Shown piece after piece: positions 63,853 through 64,000 of a stretch of 64,000 nt of DNA. Source of the DNA: Hydrogenophaga sp. (GTDB lineage Bacteria; Pseudomonadota; Gammaproteobacteria; Burkholderiales; Burkholderiaceae_C); contig JAABQK010000010.1 of NCBI GenBank assembly GCA_011391495.1, positions 26,240 to 90,239 of the forward strand, in the 5' to 3' direction. The notes beneath the pieces were generated by a model, which did not search any database, was not told where the DNA came from, and saw only the letters and a program-made list of their open reading frames with translations. Made by a program: the position numbers and the translations under genes. Within the stretch, counting starts at the first letter, position 1; each line of letters begins with the position of its first letter.

Positions 63853-64000
63853 TCAGGCTGCGATCGACGAGATCTGCAGTTCGGTGAAATTCTGACGGTG
63901 ACCCTGACGCTTCTGGTAGTGCTTGCGACGGCGCATCTTGAAGATGTGAACCTTGTCGTGCTGACCGTGAGCCACGACCGTGACACTCACCGTTGCGCCG
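63853..64000 (-). CDS. rplU: 50S ribosomal protein L21 (5' end beyond the window)
   Basis: The frame runs from the window edge to a TGA at 63853-63855 and encodes the last 48 residues of L21, including [20 protein letters not shown] and ending [11 protein letters not shown]. Only the C-terminal half is visible. It is the first gene of rplU-rpmA. Confidence 0.95.
   Translation of the reverse strand, partial: GATVSVTVVAHGQHDKVHIFKMRRRKHYQKRQGHRQNFTELQISSIAA

Overview
This window is a gene-dense, GC-rich chromosomal stretch with almost no intergenic space. Gene content and order point to a Burkholderiales betaproteobacterium, most probably Comamonadaceae; a Hydrogenophaga-like genus is my guess from general impression, not something the sequence proves. 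Supporting signs are the DUF3460-scpA pair, the hemA-prfA-prmC-grxD run, the ubiB-ubiJ-Tim44-ubiE-DUF971 run, rplU-rpmA-obgE-proB, and short GC-rich hairpin repeats between genes. Almost all of the window is housekeeping; I see no phage, IS element, CRISPR array, tRNA or rRNA.

Layout. 0-9 kb: a truncated SulP transporter, DUF3460 and scpA, then NAD synthesis (nadB on +, nadC-nadA on -) around an alanine dehydrogenase, and pantothenate synthesis (panB, panC). 9-15 kb: rhodanese-grxC-secB-gpsA on -, then gpmA, a C-terminal processing protease and an E1-like MoeB/ThiF protein on +. 15-32 kb: a continuous minus-strand block of 15 genes described below. 32-43 kb: mixed minus-strand genes (YitT, GNAT, DUF429, a BLUF photosensor, folE, clsB-ybhP, nudB, yqjK-yqjE-yqjD, aspS, DUF502, FmdB). 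43-52 kb: ubiquinone genes (ubiB, ubiJ, ubiE) with a Tim44-like protein, DUF971 and a 1297-residue FAD/Fe-S dehydrogenase. 52-61 kb: ugpQ, hemA-prfA-prmC-grxD, a Lon-like AAA ATPase, a lytic transglycosylase-proS pair and rppH. 61-64 kb: proB, obgE, rpmA and the 3' end of rplU.

The most interesting region is the minus-strand block at about 14.9-32.1 kb. Read in transcription order it encodes: a polytopic membrane protein with two H-x13-H pairs (candidate di-heme b-type quinol dehydrogenase); a secreted cytochrome with 24 CXXCH motifs; a secreted cytochrome with 36 CXXCH plus one CX4CH; a 799-residue protein with signal peptide, TPR-like helices and a probable C-terminal outer-membrane beta-barrel ending in Phe; the complete cytochrome c maturation set ccmABCDEFGHI; a membrane-anchored ferredoxin/thioredoxin-reductase-like flavoprotein; and a secreted nuclease. 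Genes are joined by 4-nt overlaps or short gaps, and ccmA starts inside the beta-barrel gene. The simplest reading is an electron conduit from the quinone pool across the periplasm to the outer membrane, made together with its own heme-attachment machinery. It does not match the usual MtrCAB/PioAB/MtoAB layout. The electron-transfer function, direction and terminal partner are inferences.
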